From positions 17,997,693 through 18,061,692 of the forward strand of contig OW203743.1 in the NCBI GenBank assembly GCA_934045075.1: a stretch of DNA of 64,000 nucleotides, read 5' to 3'. The position numbers and the translations under genes are program-made. Under the pieces are notes generated by a model. That model saw only the letters and a program-made list of their open reading frames with translations. It had not been told where the DNA came from and made no database searches. Positions 37,430-48,747 of the stretch are shown here, piece by piece (position 1 is the stretch's first letter; each line of letters opens with the position of its first letter). The DNA comes from Yponomeuta sedellus (lineage: Eukaryota > Arthropoda > Insecta > Lepidoptera > Yponomeutidae).

Positions 37430-40400
37430 ATGGCCACGTGCAGATTCCTGCAGACCAATCTGAACCATTGCGCGAGAGCACAGGACTTGCTGATCCAGAG
37501 CCTTGCGCAGTGGCAGATACACGTGGCGGTTGTCGCTGAGCCTTACCGGGTTCCGGCGCACGCCGGCTGGGCGGGTGACGACGACGGCACTGTCGCATTG
37601 GTCGTGAGGACGGGCGCTGGGGCACCACCGTTGGAGCGGCTGTCGAAGGGGCGCGGGTGGGTCGCGGGGGAGGTCGATGGCACGATGATCGTCGCCGTGT
37701 ACTTCTCTCCGAACGGCTCACTTGCGCAGTTCGAGCGATACCTCCGCCAGCTCGAAGTGTTGGTGGCCGGGCGCCGTCCTCGCCACGTACTCGTCGCTGG
37801 GGACCTCAACGCCAAGTCACCGATGTGGGAGTCCACGGTGACAAACGCGCGAGGCAGGGAGGCGGAGGACTGGGCCGTTGCGGGAGGATACACGGCACTG
37901 AACAGGGGAGGGGTGCACACTTGTGTACGACACGAGGGAGGATCGGTCGTGGACGTCACGTTTGCGACACACTCCCTTGCGCGCCGCGTCACGGGTTGGG
38001 AAGTCTTGGAGGAGGTAGAAACTCTGTCGGACCACCGATACATTCGGTTCGATGTGACGGCCCTCTCTACGGCTCCGACCGACCTGTGGCACCCTCTGCC
38101 GGGAGAGCCCCCGCGCTGGGCTGTCAAACAGCTGGACAGGGAGCTGCTGCACGAGGCTGCCGAGGTTGAGGCCTGGGTCAAGGGCTCCGCCGCCAGCTCC
38201 GAGGATATAGACGTTTCGGCCGAGGTTGAGTGGCTTCGTGGGGCGCTAACGCGAGCCTGTGACGTCGCGATGCCCCGTCTTCGGCCTGGTGCCCCCTTTC
38301 GCCGCGTGCACTGGTGGTCATCGGAGATCGCGGAACTGCGGCTCGCCTGCGTGCGCGCTAGGCGTGCACACGCCCGCAGCCGCCGGCGGCGACTCCGCGA
38401 TCCCGAAGAGGAGGACCGCCTGCTTGCGGCATACAGGGAGAGCAAGACTGCTCTGTCGACAGCCATTGCGGCGGCAAAGGACGCCGGATTTGCAGAAATG
38501 CTGGCCTCCCTTGACGCAGACCCGTGGGGCCGTCCGTACCGAATGGTGCGAGACAAGCTCCGCCCGTTTGCGCCGCCGCTCACCCGGAGCATGAGGCCGG
38601 AGACGGTGGACACTGTGGTCGCCGGCCTATTTCCACCCGCGAATGGACTTACGCCTCCCCCGATGGGACTACCGGATGGGACGGCCGAAACCGAAGCGCC
38701 GGAAGTGACGGCGGCAGAGCTCGGTGCCGCTATGCAGCGCCTTCGCGGCCGCAGAAAGGCCCCGGGCTTGGACGGGATCCCGGGGCGCGCGTTGATCATC
38801 GCCCTGGACCCTCTGGAGGAGAGGTTCAGGGCCTTGCTCACCGCGTGCCTCGTGCGGGGCCAGTTTCCCCAGCCGTGGAAGGTGGGTAAACTTGTCCTGC
38901 TGAGGAAGGAGGGCCGACCGGCGGACTTGCCATCAGGCTACCGCCCGCTCGTTCTCTTGGATGAGGTGGGGAAGCTGTTCGAGCGCATCCTGGTGGCCCG
39001 ACTCGTGCGGCACATGGAGACGGTGGGGCCGGACCTTTCCGAGGCCCAATTTGGATTCCGGCACTTCCGGTCCACCGTCGACGCGATCCGCAGAGTGAAG
39101 GGGATGGCGGAGGAGGCGCTGGCGGGACGCGATATGTTACTCGCTGTTTCGCTCGACATAGCGAACGCGTTTAACACCCTCCCCTGGGCCTGCATTGAGG
39201 AGGCGCTCCGGTACCACGGCTTCCCGGAGCACATGCGCCGCATCATCGGAGCTTACCTCTCCGAGAGGGAGATCCGGTATCCGGCGCGGGACGAGTGGGC
39301 GGCGAAACCCATGTCACGCGGCGTTCCGCAGAGCTCGGCCCTTGGCCCTACGCTGTGGAACATCGGCTTCGACTGGGTGCTGCGGGGTGCGCTACCGGAG
39401 GGGGCCGGCGTGACCTGCTATGCGGATGACACGCTGGTCACCTCCCGCGGCGCTAACTTTAGCGAAGCGGCCGCGCTCGCTACCGCGAGTGTAGAGGAGG
39501 TGCTTCAGCGCATCCGAGGACTGGGGCTGGAGGTGGCGCTCCACAAATGCGAGGCCCTGTGCATTCATGGGCCGCGGAGGGGGCCGCCGAGTGGGGCTCG
39601 AGTGACGGTGGATGGGGTGGGGATCGATGTCGGGTCGGCCATGCGCTACCTCGGCATCGTTCTGGACTCGCGTCTGACGTTTTGCGAGCACTTCCGACGG
39701 CTCGCGCCGCGACTCATGGCCGCGTGCAGTGCCCTCGGCCGCCTGCTGCCGAACGTCGGTGGGCCAAATGCGGCTTGCCGGCGGCTTTACGCGCTGGTGG
39801 TGCGGTCGATGGCGCTGTACGGAGCACCCGTGTGGGAGGACTCCCTGGGGCGGGCGAACAGGGCCCTGCTGCACCGTCCGCAGAGGGCTATTTGCCTGCG
39901 AATGGTGCACGGCTACCGCACCGTCTCTTACGAGGCGGCGTGTGTGCTGGCCGCTTGCCTGCCCTGGGAGATGGATGCACGTGTGCTCACGCTGGTGTAC
40001 GACCGCGTCGCCGAGTGCCGGGCCGCGGGGGAGCCCCCGTCGAGGGAGGAGATGCTGCGTTGGCGCATGCGAGCTCGCAGACGTCTGCTCATCAGATGGC
40101 TGCGCGCACTCGAGGAGCCTACGGCGGGCCACGACACTATCGCCGCGGTGAGGCCGGTTCTCGAGCGTTGGCTGACGAGGAGGCACGGAGTCCTCTCCTT
40201 CCACCTTACGCAGCTCCTCTCGGGGCACGGTTGCTTCGGGAGATATCTGTGGAGGGTGGCGGGAGCGGAACCCACACCCGAGTGCCACCACTGCGGTCAC
40301 GACGAGGACACGGCACATCACACGTTGGTGGAGTGCCCGGCGTGGGCGGACGAGAGGGCGGCGCTGACTGTCGTGATAGGGGTGGACCTGTCGCTGCCGG

Positions 40401-40588
40401 CCGTCGTGCGCTCGATGGTCGACAGTGAGGTAGCTTGGCGGGCCGTCCAGGCCTTCGCTGAGGCAGTCATGACTGCTAAAGAGGAGGCTGAGAGGCAGCG
40501 CGAGCGTGACCCCGAGGCACGGCGCGGAAGGCGGGAGCGCAGAAGGCGCAGAGCGGGTGTCGGTCAGAGGGTGCAAGACCCGGGGTAG
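37430..40588 (+). CDS. Family C ORF2 (copy 2), with Gly-to-Ser in the RT core
   Basis: 1,052 residues, endonuclease, reverse transcriptase (YADD) and CCHC as in copy 1. The conserved VPQG motif reads GVPQSSALGP, from GGC to AGC at about 39332. This glycine is near-invariant in LINE reverse transcriptases, so activity may be reduced. The frame is otherwise intact. Confidence 0.9.
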   Translation: MATCRFLQTNLNHCARAQDLLIQSLAQWQIHVAVVAEPYRVPAHAGWAGDDDGTVALVVRTGAGAPPLERLSKGRGWVAGEVDGTMIVAVYFSPNGSLAQFERYLRQLEVLVAGRRPRHVLVAGDLNAKSPMWESTVTNARGREAEDWAVAGGYTALNRGGVHTCVRHEGGSVVDVTFATHSLARRVTGWEVLEEVETLSDHRYIRFDVTALSTAPTDLWHPLPGEPPRWAVKQLDRELLHEAAEVEAWVKGSAASSEDIDVSAEVEWLRGALTRACDVAMPRLRPGAPFRRVHWWSSEIAELRLACVRARRAHARSRRRRLRDPEEEDRLLAAYRESKTALSTAIAAAKDAGFAEMLASLDADPWGRPYRMVRDKLRPFAPPLTRSMRPETVDTVVAGLFPPANGLTPPPMGLPDGTAETEAPEVTAAELGAAMQRLRGRRKAPGLDGIPGRALIIALDPLEERFRALLTACLVRGQFPQPWKVGKLVLLRKEGRPADLPSGYRPLVLLDEVGKLFERILVARLVRHMETVGPDLSEAQFGFRHFRSTVDAIRRVKGMAEEALAGRDMLLAVSLDIANAFNTLPWACIEEALRYHGFPEHMRRIIGAYLSEREIRYPARDEWAAKPMSRGVPQSSALGPTLWNIGFDWVLRGALPEGAGVTCYADDTLVTSRGANFSEAAALATASVEEVLQRIRGLGLEVALHKCEALCIHGPRRGPPSGARVTVDGVGIDVGSAMRYLGIVLDSRLTFCEHFRRLAPRLMAACSALGRLLPNVGGPNAACRRLYALVVRSMALYGAPVWEDSLGRANRALLHRPQRAICLRMVHGYRTVSYEAACVLAACLPWEMDARVLTLVYDRVAECRAAGEPPSREEMLRWRMRARRRLLIRWLRALEEPTAGHDTIAAVRPVLERWLTRRHGVLSFHLTQLLSGHGCFGRYLWRVAGAEPTPECHHCGHDEDTAHHTLVECPAWADERAALTVVIGVDLSLPAVVRSMVDSEVAWRAVQAFAEAVMTAKEEAERQRERDPEARRGRRERRRRRAGVGQRVQDPG

Positions 40589-41676
40589 GTCTTGCGCCTG
40601 AATGACGAAGTGTCGGTCGGCGCCGTGTCTAGTGTCCCTGACACGGCGGTCGGCAAGATAGAGGGATGAAAGTGATTTCATGAATGAGGATTAATTTATG
40701 GGGCGGCGGGCACCAGCCGCGCCGCCCGCGCACGCGAGGAGTGCGTGAGTAAATGTGATGGATGAACGGTGCAGAGGTCGTGCTGAATCTGGAGTTGTGA
40801 TCTGGGTAGCATGACCGGCACATAAGACGAGGAGAGGGATGGCGCTCAGGTCGTGCCTGCTGGCTGGCGCGGAGCGCTCGTCACTGACCTGCGACCCGCG
40901 TCTAGTACGGTACGATCAGCGACAGAAGAAGAATGAATGGCTCGTTATACATGCCGGACCGCGGGCCGGGCGTTACCACGCGCTTGCCCCGCGATCCGGA
41001 TGGTGTGCCGAGCAGATATACCAGGTGATGGATGAGTGGTGCTCGGATCGTGCTAGATCGACGTGGAGCGGGCGCCACCACACGTGCGACCCACGATCGT
41101 AACTGGTGCGACCGTCACATAAGACGAGGAGAGGGATGGCGCTCAGATCGTGCCTTCCGGCTGGCGCGGAGCGCTCGTCACTGACCTGCGACCCGCGTCT
41201 AGTACGGTACGATCAGTGACAGAAGATGAATGAATGGCTCGTTATACATGCCAGACCGCGGGCCGGGCGTCACCACGCGCTTGCCCCGCGATCGGAATGG
41301 TGTGCCGAGCAGAAATACAAGGTGATGGAAGAGTGGTGCTAGGTACGTGCTAGATCGACGTGGAGCGGGCGCCACCACACGTGCGACCCACGATCGTAAC
41401 TGGTGCGACCAGCACAACAAACAAGATATGATGGATGCTATGATGAAGAGAATGGGGGTAGCGGAGCGCCTATGGCTCCTCCACCGCTACCCTATGCGGA
41501 AACGCAAAAGGTGGGGACGGGGTCGCCAGCCGAGTTGCGGAGGTGTCTTTGCGAATCACGTAGCTCGGTGTGAATGGCGAGAGACGGAACACCGGAGGGG
41601 TTTTAGTGGGTGCAAGCCCCACATAACCCGGCGTTTTCCCCGAGACGCCGGGTATCTGTCAGAGATTTCCCCTCCG
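40589..41676 (+). promoter_or_regulatory. Family C 3' UTR (copy 2)
   Basis: Same parts as copy 1: 297-bp duplication at about 40813-41406 and terminal fold 41593-41676, identical in stems. Confidence 0.75.
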
Positions 41677-41747
<71 letters not shown>

Positions 41748-41749
<2 letters not shown>

Positions 41750-41761
41750 TTAGGTTAGGTT
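41748..41761. repeat. Telomeric repeat tract
   Basis: Two to three units between family C copies 2 and 3. Confidence 0.9.
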
Positions 41762-44599
41762 CTCGAAGTGTTGGTGGCCGGGCGCCGTCCTCGCCACGTA
41801 CTCGTCGCTGGGGACCTCAACGCCAAGTCACCGATGTGGGAGTCCACGGTGACAAACGCGCGAGGCAGGGAGGCGGAGGACTGGGCCGTTGCGGGAGGAT
41901 ACACGGCACTGAACAGGGGAGGGGTGCACACTTGTGTACGACACGAGGGAGGATCGGTCGTGGACGTCACGTTTGCGACACACTCCCTTGCGCGCCGCGT
42001 CACGGGTTGGGAAGTCTTGGAGGAGGTAGAAACTCTGTCGGACCACCGATACATTCGGTTCGATGTGACGGCCCTCTCTACGGCTCCGACCGACCTGTGG
42101 CACCCTCTGCCGGGAGAGCCCCCGCGCTGGGCTGTCAAACAGCTGGACAGGGAGCTGCTGCACGAGGCTGCCGAGGTTGAGGCCTGGGTCAAGGGCTCCG
42201 CCGCCAGCCCCGAGGATATAGACGTTTCGGCCGAGGTTGAGTGGCTTCGTGGGGCGCTAACGCGAGCCTGTGACGTCGCGATGCCCCGTCTTCGGCCTGG
42301 TGCCCCCTTTCGCCGCGTGCACTGGTGGTCATTGGAGATCGCGGAACTGCGGCTCGCCTGCGTGCGCGCTAGGCGTGCACACGCCCGCAGCCGCCGGCGG
42401 CGACTCCGCGATCCCGAGGAGGAGGACCGCCTGCTTGCGGCATACAGGGAGAGCAAGACTGCTCTGTCGACAGCCATTGCGGCGGCAAAGGACGCCGGAT
42501 TTGCAGAAATGCTGGCCTCCCTTGACGCAGACCCGTGGGGCCGTCCGTACCGAATGGTGCGAGACAAGCTCCGCCCGTTTGCGCCGCCGCTCACCCGGAG
42601 CATGAGGCCGGAGACGGTGGACACTGTGGTCGCCGGCCTATTTCCACCCGCGAATGGACTTACGCCTCCCCCGATGGGACTACCGGATGGGACGGCCGAA
42701 ACCGAAGCGCCGGAAGTGACGGCGGCAGAGCTCGGTGCCGCTATGCAGCGCCTTCGCGGCCGCAGAAAGGCCCCGGGCTTGGACGGGATCCCGGGGCGCG
42801 CGTTGATCATCGCCCTGGACCCTCTGGAGGAGAGGTTCAGGGCCTTGCTCACCGCGTGCCTCGTGCGGGGCCAGTTTCCCCAGCCGTGGAAGGTGGGTAA
42901 ACTTGTCCTGCTGAGGAAGGAGGGCCGACCGGCGGACTTGCCATCAGGCTACCGCCCGCTCGTTCTCTTGGATGAGGTGGGGAAGCTGTTCGAGCGCATC
43001 CTGGTGGCCCGACTCGTGCGGCACATGGAGACGGTGGGGCCGGACCTTTCCGAGGCCCAATTTGGATTCCGGCACTTCCGGTCCACCGTCGACGCGATCC
43101 GCAGAGTGAAGGGGATGGCGGAGGAGGCGCTGGCGGGACGCGATATGTTACTCGCTGTTTCGCTCGACATAGCGAACGCGTTTAACACCCTCCCCTGGGC
43201 CTGCATTGAAGAGGCGCTCCAGTACCACGGCTTCCCGGAGCACATGCGCCGCATCATCGGAGCTTACCTCTCCGAGAGGGAGATCCGGTATCCGGCGCGG
43301 GACGAGTGGGCGGCGAAACCCATGTCACGCGGCGTTCCGCAGGGTTCGGCCCTTGGCCCTACGCTGTGGAACATCGGCTTCGACTGGGTGCTGCGGGGTG
43401 CGCTACCGGAGGGGGCCGGCGTGACCTGCTATGCGGATGACACGCTGGTCACCTCCCGCGGCGCTAACTTTAGCGAAGCGGCCGCGCTCGCTACCGCGAG
43501 TGTAGAGGAGGTGCTTCAGCGCATCCGAGGACTGGGGCTGGAGGTGGCGCTCCACAAATGCGAGGCCCTGTGCATTCATGGGCCGCGGAGGGGGCCGCCG
43601 AATGGGGCTCGAGTGACGGTGGATGGGGTGGGGATCGATGTCGGGTCGGCCATGCGCTACCTCGGCATCGTTCTGGACTCGCGTCTGACGTTTTGCGAGC
43701 ACTTCCGACGGCTCGCGCCGCGACTCATGGCCGCGTGCAGTGCCCTCGGCCGCCTGCTGCCGAACGTCGGTGGGCCGAATGCGGCTTGCCGGCGGCTTTA
43801 CGCGCTGGTGGTGCGGTCGATGGCGCTGTACGGAGCACCCGTGTGGGAGGACTCCCTGGGGCGGGCGAACAGGGCCCTGCTGCACCGTCCGCAGAGGGCT
43901 ATTTGCCTGCGAATGGTGCACGGCTACCGCACCGTCTCTTACGAGGCGGCGTGTGTGCTGGCCGCTTGCCTGCCCTGGGAGATGGATGCACGTGTGCTCA
44001 CGCTGGTGTACGACCGCGTCGCCGAGTGCCGGGCCGCGGGGGAGCCCCCGTCGAGGGAGGAGATGCTGCGTTGGCGCATGCGAGCTCGCAGACGTCTGCT
44101 CATCAGATGGCTGCGCGCACTCGAGGAGCCTACGGCGGGCCACGACACTATCGCCGCGGTGAGGCCGGTTCTCGAGCGTTGGCTGACGAGGAGGCACGGA
44201 GTCCTCTCCTTCCACCTTACGCAGCTCCTCTCGGGGCACGGTTGCTTCGGGAGATATCTGTGGAGGGTGGCGGGAGCGGAACCCACACCCGAGTGCCACC
44301 ACTGCGGTCACGACGAGGACACGGCACATCACACGTTGGTGGAGTGCCCGGCGTGGGCGGACGAGAGGGCGGCGCTGACTGTCGTGATAGGGGTGGACCT
44401 GTCGCTGCCGGCCGTCGTGCGCTCGATGGTCGACAGCGAGGTAGCTTGGCGGGCCGTCCAGGACTTCGCTGAGGCAGTCATGACTGCTAAAGAGGAGGCT
44501 GAGAGGCAGCGCGAGCGTGACCCCGAGGCACGGCGCGGAAGGCGGGAGCGCAGAAGGCGCAGAGCGGGTGTCGGTCAGAGGGTGCAAGACCCGGGGTAG
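41762..44599 (+). pseudogene. Family C ORF2 (copy 3), N-terminus missing
   Basis: Open from LEVLVAGRRPRH (residue about 110 of the full protein) to the normal stop. It lacks the start and the first endonuclease motifs but retains AGDLNAKS, the whole reverse transcriptase (RGVPQGSALGP, CYADDTLV) and the CCHC. It has no ORF1 and no promoter, so it is not an autonomous copy. Confidence 0.9.
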
Positions 44600-45687
44600 G
44601 TCTTGCGCCTGAATGACGAAGTGTCGGTCGGCGCCGTGTCTAGTGTCCCTGACACGGCGGTCGGCAAGATAGAGGGATGAAAGTGATTTCATGAATGAGG
44701 ATTAATTTATGGGGCGGCGGGCACCAGCCGCGCCGCCCGCGCACGCGAGGAGTGCGTGAGTAAATGTGATGGATGAACGGTGCAGAGGTCGTGCTGAATC
44801 TGGAGTTGTGATCTGGGTAGCATGACCGGCACATAAGACGAGGAGAGGGATGGCGCTCAGGTCGTGCCTGCTGGCTGGCGCGGAGCGCTCGTCACTGACC
44901 TGCGACCCGCGTCTAGTACGGTACGATCAGCGACAGAAGAAGAATGAATGGCTCGTTATACATGCCGGACCGCGGGCCGGGCGTTACCACGCGCTTGCCC
45001 CGCGATCCGAATGGTGTGCCGAGCAGATATACCAGGTGATGGATGAGTGGTGCTCGGATCGTGCTAGATCGACGTGGAGCGGGCGCCACCACACGTGCGA
45101 CCCACGATCGTAACTGGTGCGACCGTCACATAAGACGAGGAGAGGGATGGCGCTCAGATCGTGCCTTCCGGCTGGCGCGGAGCGCTCGTCACTGACCTGC
45201 GACCCGCGTCTAGTACGGTACGATCAGTGACAGAAGATGAATGAATGGCTCGTTATACATGCCAGACCGCAGGCCGGGCGTCACCACGCGCTTGCCCCGC
45301 GATCGGAATGGTGTGCCGAGCAGAAACACAAGGTGATGGAAGAGTGGTGCTAGGTACGTGCTAGATCGACGTGGAGCGGGCGCCACCACACGTGCGACCC
45401 ACGATCGTAACTGGTGCGACCAGCACAACAAACAAGATATGATGGATGCTATGATGAAGAGAATGGGGGTAGCGGAGCGCCTATGGCTCCTCCACCGCTA
45501 CCCTATGCGGAAACGCAAAAGGTGGGGACGGGGTCGCCAGCCGAGTTGCGGAGGTGTCTTTGCGAATCACGTAGCTCGGTGTGAATGGCGAGAGACGGAA
45601 CACCGGAGGGGTTTTAGTGGGTGCAAGCCCCACATAACCCGGCGTTTTCCCCGAGACGCCGGGTATCTGTCAGAGATTTCCCCTCCG

Positions 45688-45721
<34 letters not shown>
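41762..45721 (+). mobile_element. Family C LINE, copy 3: 5'-truncated
   Basis: It begins inside the endonuclease part of ORF2 directly after GGTT and keeps the 3' UTR (297-bp duplication about 44824-45417, terminal fold 45604-45687) and a 34-nt poly(A). A typical 5' truncation from incomplete reverse transcription. Confidence 0.92.
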
Positions 45722-45723
<2 letters not shown>

Positions 45724-45745
45724 TTAGGTTAGGTTAGGTTAGGTT
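45722..45745. repeat. Telomeric repeat tract
   Basis: Almost five units between family C copy 3 and element D. Confidence 0.95.
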
Positions 45746-48274
45746 CTTATGGATGTAGCGGTGCGCTCCAGCAACGGAGCTCAGAGCCGAGACATCGCAC
45801 GGCCTAGACGCTGGGCACTGAAGAAACTCAACCGGGACCTGCTCGTGGCCGCCGCGAATACTGCAGCATGGGTGGAATCACCGACCACTGCCGACGCGGA
45901 GGCGGAGACAGCATGGTTCCGGGAACGGATGATTCAGGTGTGCGATGCTGCGATGCCTCGAACACGGCCGACCGAGCGCACCGCTACCTACTGGTGGTCC
46001 GACAGCCTGGCAAGACAGCGGGCGTCGTGCATGAGGGCCAGAAGAGCGTTTTTGCGAAGTCGTAGGCGACGTCGTGCTTCCTCCGAGGAGAGGACGGCGG
46101 CCTACGCCGTATATCGTGAGGCGACCATCAGTTTCCAAGCGGCTGTTGCAGACGCGAAGGAGAAGGCGCACCTTGAGCTCCTCGAGAGTCTCAACGGGGA
46201 CCCATGGGGGCGTCCATACAAAATGGTTATGGACAAGCTCAGACCGTGGGTTCCTCCGTTGACCGAGACGCTTGATCCGGGCCTCGTGGTGAACGTGGTT
46301 GACACACTATTCCCACGAATTACCGACAACCCGCCAAGCGCTCCATACTCGGCGTCGATGCTGCCGCCCTCGGAGGGAAATGTGGAGGTTGGAAAGGAGG
46401 AGCTGGGGCGAGCCGTGAGGCGCCTAGCAGTGCGGAACACCGCCCCAGGCCCCGACGGAATCCCAGGTCGCGCCTGGGTACTCGCGCTTGGTGCCCTCGG
46501 TGAGCGTTTCCGGCTCCACCTAACCAACTGCCTCAGGTCTGGGCGCTTCCCGTCGGAGTGGAAACGGGCGCGACTGGTCCTGCTGAAGAAAGAGGGCAGA
46601 CCGGTGGACTCTCCGTCGGCGTACCGGCCGATCTGCTTGCTGGACGAGGCCGGAAAGCTCTTCGAGCGAGTGATAGCGGAGCGCATAAACCTCCACCTGT
46701 GGAGCGTCGGTCCGGACTTATCGGACAGCCAATTTGGTTTCCGACACGGGCGCTCCACAGTGGATGCCATCCTACGCGTCCGCTCCGTCGCGCAAGAAGC
46801 GGTATCCCAGGGCAGGGTGGTGCTAGCGATTAGCCTTGATATCGTGAACGCATTTAACTCCCTGCCCTGGAGGGCTATCAGAGAGGCACTCGACTACCAC
46901 GGTCTGCCCGAGCATCTGCGGAGCATCGTCGGCGATTACTTCCGAGACCGTGGCATTGAATACACTGGTCGGGGCAGGGCTTCGCACAGCCGGGAGATGT
47001 ACTGCGGGGTTCCGCAGGGGTCGGTTCTGGGGCCACTCCTGTGGAACCTCGCGTACGACGTGGTGCTCCGGATCGCTCTCCCCGTCGGTGTCCGGGTGGT
47101 ATGTTACGCCGACGACACCCTTGTTCTGGCCGAGGGAGACAATTTCGACCGAACGACCCGTGTCGCCGAATGCGGAGTTGCGTGTGTGGTCCGCAGAATC
47201 CGGGCCCTCGGATTACAAATCGCACCACAGAAGACCGAAGCCCTCTGGTTTCACGACCTCCCCAAGGGCTCGGAGCCGCCAAGCTCTGTCGTTCGCGTCG
47301 GGGATGCCGTTGTCCAGGTGGGGAGATACTTGAAGTATCTCGGCGTTGTCTTGGACGGTCGCTGGGAGTTCGTCGAGCACTTCGACCGTCTGGTCCCCCG
47401 GATCGAGAGGGTAGCGGGTGCTCTGCACCGAATCCTGCCCAATCTAGGGGGGCCGCGGGAGAGTGTTCGGCGGCTCTACACGGGGGTCGTGCGGTCCATG
47501 GCCCTATATGGAGCGCCAATCTGGGCGGATGAGCTGGCCGGCAACCGTGCATGCAAAGCCAAACTGCTTAGCGTGCAGCGCCGGCTAGCCATAAGGGTGG
47601 CGCGCGGGTACCGCACGATCTCCCATGAGGCGGCAGGTCTTTTAGCCAGATATCCCCCCCTGGACATTTTGGCGTCGATGGACAAGACCGTATATTGTGA
47701 GCTTCGTCACCAGCGGGATAGCGGAGCGGATCTGCCCCCCAGGGCTGTTACTCTGTTGCGCCAAGCAGCCCATGACGACGCGCTCGAAAAATGGAGGGCG
47801 CGACTGCAGGAGCCGGCAAGCCAAAGGCAGCGAGTCGTAGGTGCAATTCTGCCCGTTTTCCGAGAGTGGATGAGCCGAGGGGAAGGCCAAATAGGCTACC
47901 GGCTGACGCAGGTGCTCACCGGGCACGGGTGCTTCGGGGAGTACCTGCACCGAATCGGCAAAGAGCAATCGGCGGCATGCCACCATTGCAACGCCAGCAG
48001 CGACGACGCGCAGCACACTCTGGAGATCTGCCCTGCGTGGCAATCGCAGCGGCAAGACCTCGTCGCTGCGATCGGGGGAGATCTCAGATTGCCCTCCGTG
48101 GTGGCAGCAATGGTGCAGGGCAAGCCTCAATGGGATGCGATGGCTGCCTTTTGTGAGTCAGTGATGACCCTCAAAGAGGAAGCTGAAAGAGAGAGGGAGA
48201 AGGCCGACCCCGCAAGGAGGCGGAGGCGCAGAGGCGGCGCAAATCAGCCCCGCCCTGGCCAAAATGCCCTGTAG
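45746..48274 (+). pseudogene. Element D ORF2: reverse transcriptase part, endonuclease missing
   Basis: About 840 residues, open from the truncation point to a TAG at 48272-48274. It has LLKKEGRP, SAYRPICLLDEAGKLFE, QFGFRHGRSTVDAI, SLDIVNAFNSLPW, CGVPQGSVLGPLLWN and CYADDTLVLAEG, then LTQVLTGHGCFGEYLHRIG and a CCHC (CHHC...HTLEIC). The endonuclease and ORF1 are absent, so this copy cannot move by itself. No internal stop or frameshift is seen, which suggests a recent insertion. Confidence 0.9.
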
Positions 48275-48415
48275 TCATGGGCTTAGAATAAGACTACGGT
48301 ATCCCCTGCCTGTCGTAAGAGCCGACTAAAAGGGGGACCAGCCCTGTAGTCCCGGGCTTAGAATAGGGCCACGGTACCTCCTGCCTGTCGTAAGAGGCGA
48401 CTAAAAGGAGACTCC
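48266..48415 (+). repeat. 75-bp tandem repeat at the ORF2 end of element D
   Basis: Two units, 48266-48340 and 48341-48415, each with CCTGCCTGTCGTAAGAG and CGACTAAAAGG and a potential hairpin GTCG/CGAC. The ORF2 stop lies within the first unit. Confidence 0.75.
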
Positions 48416-48709
48416 GGGGTCGTGGGTGGTTAGAGTGGGGGCTCGAGCCACCGTTCCAAGCGACCCCGTGGAGGCGGCGGTGTGTGGTGGCCGCACACTG
48501 CCGTTTGGTGAGGCTGTCCCGGCATAGCCGGTTACGAAGACGGGTGCGTAAGGCACTGTGCGCGAGGGCTCCGGTGTGTTCATTGAGATCCCGGAGCCCT
48601 CCTCCACACGCACGGAGAGGGCCACCGGGGGGGTTTTAGTTGGTAAGAATCCAACATAACCCGGCTTTCCCCCCAGGAAGTCGGGTATCTTTTGAAGATT
48701 TCCCCCCCG
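48416..48709 (+). promoter_or_regulatory. Element D 3' UTR with the shared terminal fold
   Basis: The terminal fold is 48626-48709: closing stem CGGGGGGG/CCCCCCCG, hairpin 1 GTTGG/CCAAC, hairpin 2 ACCCGGCTTTCC/GGAAGTCGGGT with wobbles, hairpin 3 ATCTT-TTG-AAGAT. Compared with family C, both arms of hairpin 1 and of the closing stem differ while pairing is kept. Confidence 0.75.
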
Positions 48710-48730
48710 TCAACAAAAAAAAAAAAAAAA

Positions 48731-48747
48731 GGTTAGGTTAGGTTAGG
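48731..48747. repeat. Telomeric repeat tract
   Basis: Three to four units; here the array switches from plus- to minus-strand elements (poly(A) left, poly(T) right). Confidence 0.9.

Larger units (their letters stand above)
34729..41747 (+). mobile_element. Family C LINE, copy 2: full-length, both ORFs open
   Basis: Same layout as copy 1 at +7,029 bp: 5' UTR 34729-34900, ORFs 34901-40588, 3' UTR to 41676 and poly(A) 41677-41747 (71 nt). Only scattered substitutions separate it from copy 1. Different tail lengths and flanking tract lengths favour two insertions over an assembly repeat. Confidence 0.92.
45746..48730 (+). mobile_element. Element D: 5'-truncated LINE of a fourth R1-type family
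   Basis: It begins in ORF2 just after the endonuclease domain, has a 3' UTR from 48275 and a short poly(A) at 48715-48730 followed by GGTTAGG. Its protein is clearly related to, but distinct from, families A to C and is closest to element E at the right edge. Confidence 0.9.

Noticed and set aside
27700..41747. Family C copies 1 and 2 as an assembly duplication
   Set aside because: They differ at scattered bases, in tail length (61 versus 71) and in the length of the telomere tract in front, so two insertions or a true duplication is more likely.
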